Positions 5,993-8,336 of a stretch of DNA of 8,336 nucleotides are shown in pieces (position 1 is the stretch's first letter; every line of letters starts with the position of its first letter). The position numbers were made by a program, and so were the translations under genes. This DNA comes from Chitinophaga pinensis (GTDB taxonomy: Bacteria; Bacteroidota; Bacteroidia; NS11-12g; UBA9320). The stretch covers positions 1 to 8,336 of the forward strand of contig CAMDCQ010000103.1 of NCBI GenBank assembly GCA_945890595.1. Direction: 5' to 3'. The notes below the pieces were generated by a model. It was not told the DNA's origin. It saw nothing but the letters and a program-made list of their open reading frames with translations, and did not search any database.

Positions 5993-6000
5993 TACTTTTG
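5993..6000 (+). promoter_or_regulatory. -7 box (TACTTTTG) for lptB, near-leaderless
   Basis: TACTTTTG is identical to the box before the kinase gene and stands eight bases before the lptB ATG, so the leader would be at most about four bases. A TTTG at 5974-5977 is 15 bases upstream, slightly close for the -33 element. The box for the divergent beta-barrel gene lies 33 bases to the left, so the two promoters share the same short region. Confidence 0.55.
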
Positions 6001-6008
6001 AACTATAA

Positions 6009-6731
6009 ATGCGTTTAAGGGCCGAAAATCTTATAAAACAATACAAAAAACGGAAGGTGGTAAATGATATGTCACTTGAAGTAGAACAAGGCGAAATCGT
6101 TGGTTTACTTGGTCCGAATGGTGCAGGAAAAACAACTACTTTTTATATGGTAGTAGGGTTAGTAAAACCCGATGCTGGAAGAGTTTTTTTGGATGACGAG
6201 GACATAACCAGTAAAGCCATGTACCAACGTGCTCAACGTGGTGTAGGCTATTTGCCACAGGAGGCTTCTGTTTTCAGAGATTTAACCGTTGAGGATAACA
6301 TACGTGCAGTACTCGAAATGACGAACAAAAGCGTAGAAGAACAACGAGATAAAACAGAATCTCTTATCGCTGAGTTTGGATTAGAGAAAGTGCGAAAAAA
6401 CTTGGGTAAGGTGCTTAGCGGTGGCGAGCGCAGAAGATGTGAAATAGCTAGAGCCTTGGCAACCGACCCTAAATTTGTATTACTTGACGAACCATTTGCA
6501 GGCGTAGATCCTATTGCTGTGGAAGACATTCAAGAAATAGTGCAAAAACTGGTTACCAAAAATATTGGTGTACTTATAACCGACCACGATGTACATGCTA
6601 CGTTAAGCTTAGTAAATAGAGCTTACTTACTTTTTGAAGGTAGATTACTTAAAAAAGGAACTGCAAAAGAACTAGCTGAAGACGAAATGGTGCGTAAAGT
6701 ATATTTGGGCAAAAACTTTGAATTGCGTTAG
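6009..6731 (+). CDS. lptB: LPS export ABC transporter ATP-binding protein LptB
   Basis: The 240-residue ATPase energises the LptB2FG complex, which extracts lipopolysaccharide from the inner membrane and pushes it towards the outer membrane. All ABC motifs are intact: Walker A GPNGAGKTT (35-43), Q-loop YLPQEASVF (81-89), signature LSGGERRR (136-143), Walker B VLLDEPFAGVDP (157-168) and switch His193 in ITDHDV. LSGGERRRCEIARAL and LLDEPFAGVDPIAV are the very distinctive LptB versions and separate it from LivF/LivG-type ATPases, which it otherwise resembles. Length matches E. coli LptB (241). It contains no membrane segments, so it acts at the cytoplasmic face with LptF/LptG, which are not in the window. 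It is a single gene with its own promoter. The ATG is supported by the -7 box just upstream. Confidence 0.96.
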   Translation: MRLRAENLIKQYKKRKVVNDMSLEVEQGEIVGLLGPNGAGKTTTFYMVVGLVKPDAGRVFLDDEDITSKAMYQRAQRGVGYLPQEASVFRDLTVEDNIRAVLEMTNKSVEEQRDKTESLIAEFGLEKVRKNLGKVLSGGERRRCEIARALATDPKFVLLDEPFAGVDPIAVEDIQEIVQKLVTKNIGVLITDHDVHATLSLVNRAYLLFEGRLLKKGTAKELAEDEMVRKVYLGKNFELR

Positions 6732-6791
6732 GAAATACTAACCAAAAAGATTCAAATTAAAAAAGCACTCTATTTTCGAAACATTCGTTTC

Positions 6792-8336
6792 TTAACACCC
6801 CTTCCCATTTCCAGGCTTCTTCATGTATTTTTCCATGCCTTGGTTGTTTGGGTTACCGTGTTTTTTGATAAACTTATCTGCTTTCCCTTTATACCTTTTC
6901 TTGCCGGGGGACGCTTTGCTGAGTAAGGTATTGATTAGCCCTGCTTGAGCTGTTCCATGCAATCTGTCACGAATCCATTGTTGGTTTTCTGGCTTATACC
7001 AAAAGAAAAAGCGGTGTTGATTTTCTTTGTCTTTTTTCGTTTTAGGGACGTAATATTCTTCTAATCGGTAAGGATGATATCCAGAATAGTAGATAACCGT
7101 AGCCACCGTCATAGGCGTGGGTGTAAAGTCTTGTACTTGCTCCAGCTGAAAACCCATTTCTTTGGTCTCTGCGGCTAAATTTGCCATATCTTCTTCCTTA
7201 CATGCAGGATGACTAGAGATGAAATAAGGTATCAGTTTTTGGTTTAGGTTAAACTTCTGGTCTATCCTGTCATACATCTTCTTGAAACTATGAAAATGCT
7301 CAAACTTCGGCTTTCTCATTATTTTAAGCGTATCATCAGATGTATGCTCTGGAGCTACTTTTAATCGACCGGAAACGTGTCGCGTTTGAAGCTGCTCCAT
7401 GTATTCCAGCATATCTTTTTCATCTCCTTTTTTATTGTAGGATTTGGTTAGCAAGTCGTAACGAATTCCAGAACCCACAAATGCTTTTTTGATTTTTGGA
7501 TGAGCATCTATTTTTCTATACAAGTCTGTCATGGGTTTATGACTAGTTTCTAAGTTATCACAAACCACCGGATGTATGCAACTTGGGGTATTACACCTGT
7601 CACAAATAGACTGGTCTTTACCCTTCATTTTGTACATATTAGCACTTGGGCCAGCAATATCACTCAAATAGCCTTTAAAATCTGGCATCTCAGTTACTTG
7701 CTCCACTTCTCTCATGATAGACTCTTCAGAACGACTGGCAATAAACTTACCTTGATGCGCCGAAATGGTACAAAAACTACACCCCCCAAAACATCCTCTG
7801 TGTGTGTTGATAGAGAACTTAATCATTTCATACGCAGGGATCGGTCCTTTCTTATTGTATTTAGGATGAGGCAATCGTGTATAGGGAAGGTCAAACGCAA
7901 AATCTATTTCTGCTTCCGTCATTGTTTCAAAGGGCGGATTAATGATCAGATTTTTTTCGTAGGTATTTTGAATGATGCGTTTTGCTTGTACGCTATTACT
8001 TTCTTGCTCTACATGCTTAAAGTTAGATGCGTAGGCTTTTTTGTCCTCCAAACAAACTTCGTGTGCATTGAGTTCAATGTCTTTCCAATGCTTGTTCTTA
8101 GGTACTCCATCTTCTACTGGTCGCTGGTAAGCAGTTTGCTTTACCATGGTAAGCTGATGAAACGGAACACCTTTTTTAAGTAGTTGTAAGATTTCGCGCA
8201 AAGGTTTTTCACCCATACCATACACCAACAGGTCTGCTTTACTCGTTTCCAAGATATTGGGCATTAGCTCGTCTTTCCAATAGTCGTAATGTGTAAGCCT
8301 ACGCAAAGATGCTTCGATACCTCCTGCTAAAACAGG
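6792..8336 (-). CDS. YgiQ-family radical SAM protein (N-terminus beyond the window)
   Basis: The frame is open to the window edge, giving 514 residues. The first visible residues, PVLAGGIEASLRRLTHYDYW, are an internal block of the YgiQ (UPF0313) family, so about 130-160 N-terminal residues are missing. A TTG at 8306 is simply an internal Leu. The radical SAM cluster is CFGGCSFC (Cys182, 186 and 189 of the visible part), preceded by KFSINTHRG, and should bind a [4Fe-4S] cluster and SAM. A second Cys set follows, C-x2-C-x4-C-x5-C at 245-259 (ICDRCNTPSCIHPVVC), also a family trait and possibly another metal site. GRLKVAPEH, SSHPACKEEDM and QDFTPTPMT are further family blocks. The C-terminal ~45 residues are strongly basic and end GKGC. 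The reaction is unknown. The stop codon is 60 bases from the lptB stop, convergent. Confidence 0.95.
   Translation of the reverse strand, partial: PVLAGGIEASLRRLTHYDYWKDELMPNILETSKADLLVYGMGEKPLREILQLLKKGVPFHQLTMVKQTAYQRPVEDGVPKNKHWKDIELNAHEVCLEDKKAYASNFKHVEQESNSVQAKRIIQNTYEKNLIINPPFETMTEAEIDFAFDLPYTRLPHPKYNKKGPIPAYEMIKFSINTHRGCFGGCSFCTISAHQGKFIASRSEESIMREVEQVTEMPDFKGYLSDIAGPSANMYKMKGKDQSICDRCNTPSCIHPVVCDNLETSHKPMTDLYRKIDAHPKIKKAFVGSGIRYDLLTKSYNKKGDEKDMLEYMEQLQTRHVSGRLKVAPEHTSDDTLKIMRKPKFEHFHSFKKMYDRIDQKFNLNQKLIPYFISSHPACKEEDMANLAAETKEMGFQLEQVQDFTPTPMTVATVIYYSGYHPYRLEEYYVPKTKKDKENQHRFFFWYKPENQQWIRDRLHGTAQAGLINTLLSKASPGKKRYKGKADKFIKKHGNPNNQGMEKYMKKPGNGKGC

Noticed and set aside
6778..6791. Hairpin GAAAC-ATTC-GTTTC between the convergent lptB and YgiQ genes
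   Set aside because: The 5-bp AT-rich stem has no T run on either strand, so a bidirectional terminator cannot be supported.
7572..8183. Long plus-strand open frame opposite the YgiQ gene
   Set aside because: It lies entirely within the well-supported YgiQ coding region on the other strand and its translation has no recognisable motif, so it is a shadow frame.
8304..8306. Apparent TTG start of the YgiQ gene at 8306
   Set aside because: The frame stays open to the edge and the preceding residues PVLAGGIEAS are a conserved internal family block, so this TTG is an internal Leu codon.
1..8336. Search for CRISPR arrays, insertion sequences, phage, toxin-antitoxin or defence genes
   Set aside because: No spaced direct-repeat series, transposase or integrase motifs, or paired small toxin/antitoxin genes were seen. 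The gene content is ordinary chromosomal.

Overview
The window looks like ordinary chromosomal sequence from a member of the Bacteroidota, most likely the Flavobacteriia or a close relative. Three things point there. Protein-coding starts are preceded by TAnnTTTG-type -7 boxes (Bacteroidota sigma-factor consensus), several only a few bases before the start codon. The base composition is AT-rich. The proteins have the style of that phylum: a PorT-like outer membrane beta-barrel, a RecJ of about 575 residues, and an LptB with a DHDVHATL switch region. I see no insertion sequence, phage gene, CRISPR array or toxin-antitoxin pair.

Left part (1-1530, all on the minus strand): an AT-rich edge region without a supported gene, a small two-helix membrane protein of unknown function, an AraC-type transcription regulator that probably starts at GTG, then a complete tRNA-Asn(GTT) unit. 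The tRNA has its own near-consensus promoter upstream and a strong intrinsic terminator downstream.

Centre (1578-3369): a 4-oxalocrotonate decarboxylase-type enzyme on the minus strand is divergent from a PfkB-family sugar/nucleoside kinase on the plus strand, across an 85-base gap. The kinase promoter sits so close to its ATG that the mRNA is probably leaderless. A cluster of overlapping inverted repeats lies at the 3' end of the decarboxylase gene and in the tRNA promoter.

Right part (3500-8336): recJ (single-strand DNA exonuclease, TTG start) runs rightwards and overlaps tail-to-tail by 17 bases with an outer membrane beta-barrel gene. That gene is divergent from lptB, the ATPase of the lipopolysaccharide exporter, across a 78-base gap with a -7 box for each direction. 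The window ends inside a YgiQ-family radical SAM gene on the minus strand, whose N-terminus lies off the right edge.

The genes do not form one pathway. They are mostly single-gene transcription units: DNA repair (RecJ), envelope biogenesis (LptB and the beta-barrel), translation (tRNA-Asn), catabolism (decarboxylase), and three or four proteins of uncertain role. I found no convincing new multi-gene system. The points worth a second look are the leaderless promoter architecture, the araC start/promoter conflict, the overlapping inverted repeats and the uncharacterised proteins.
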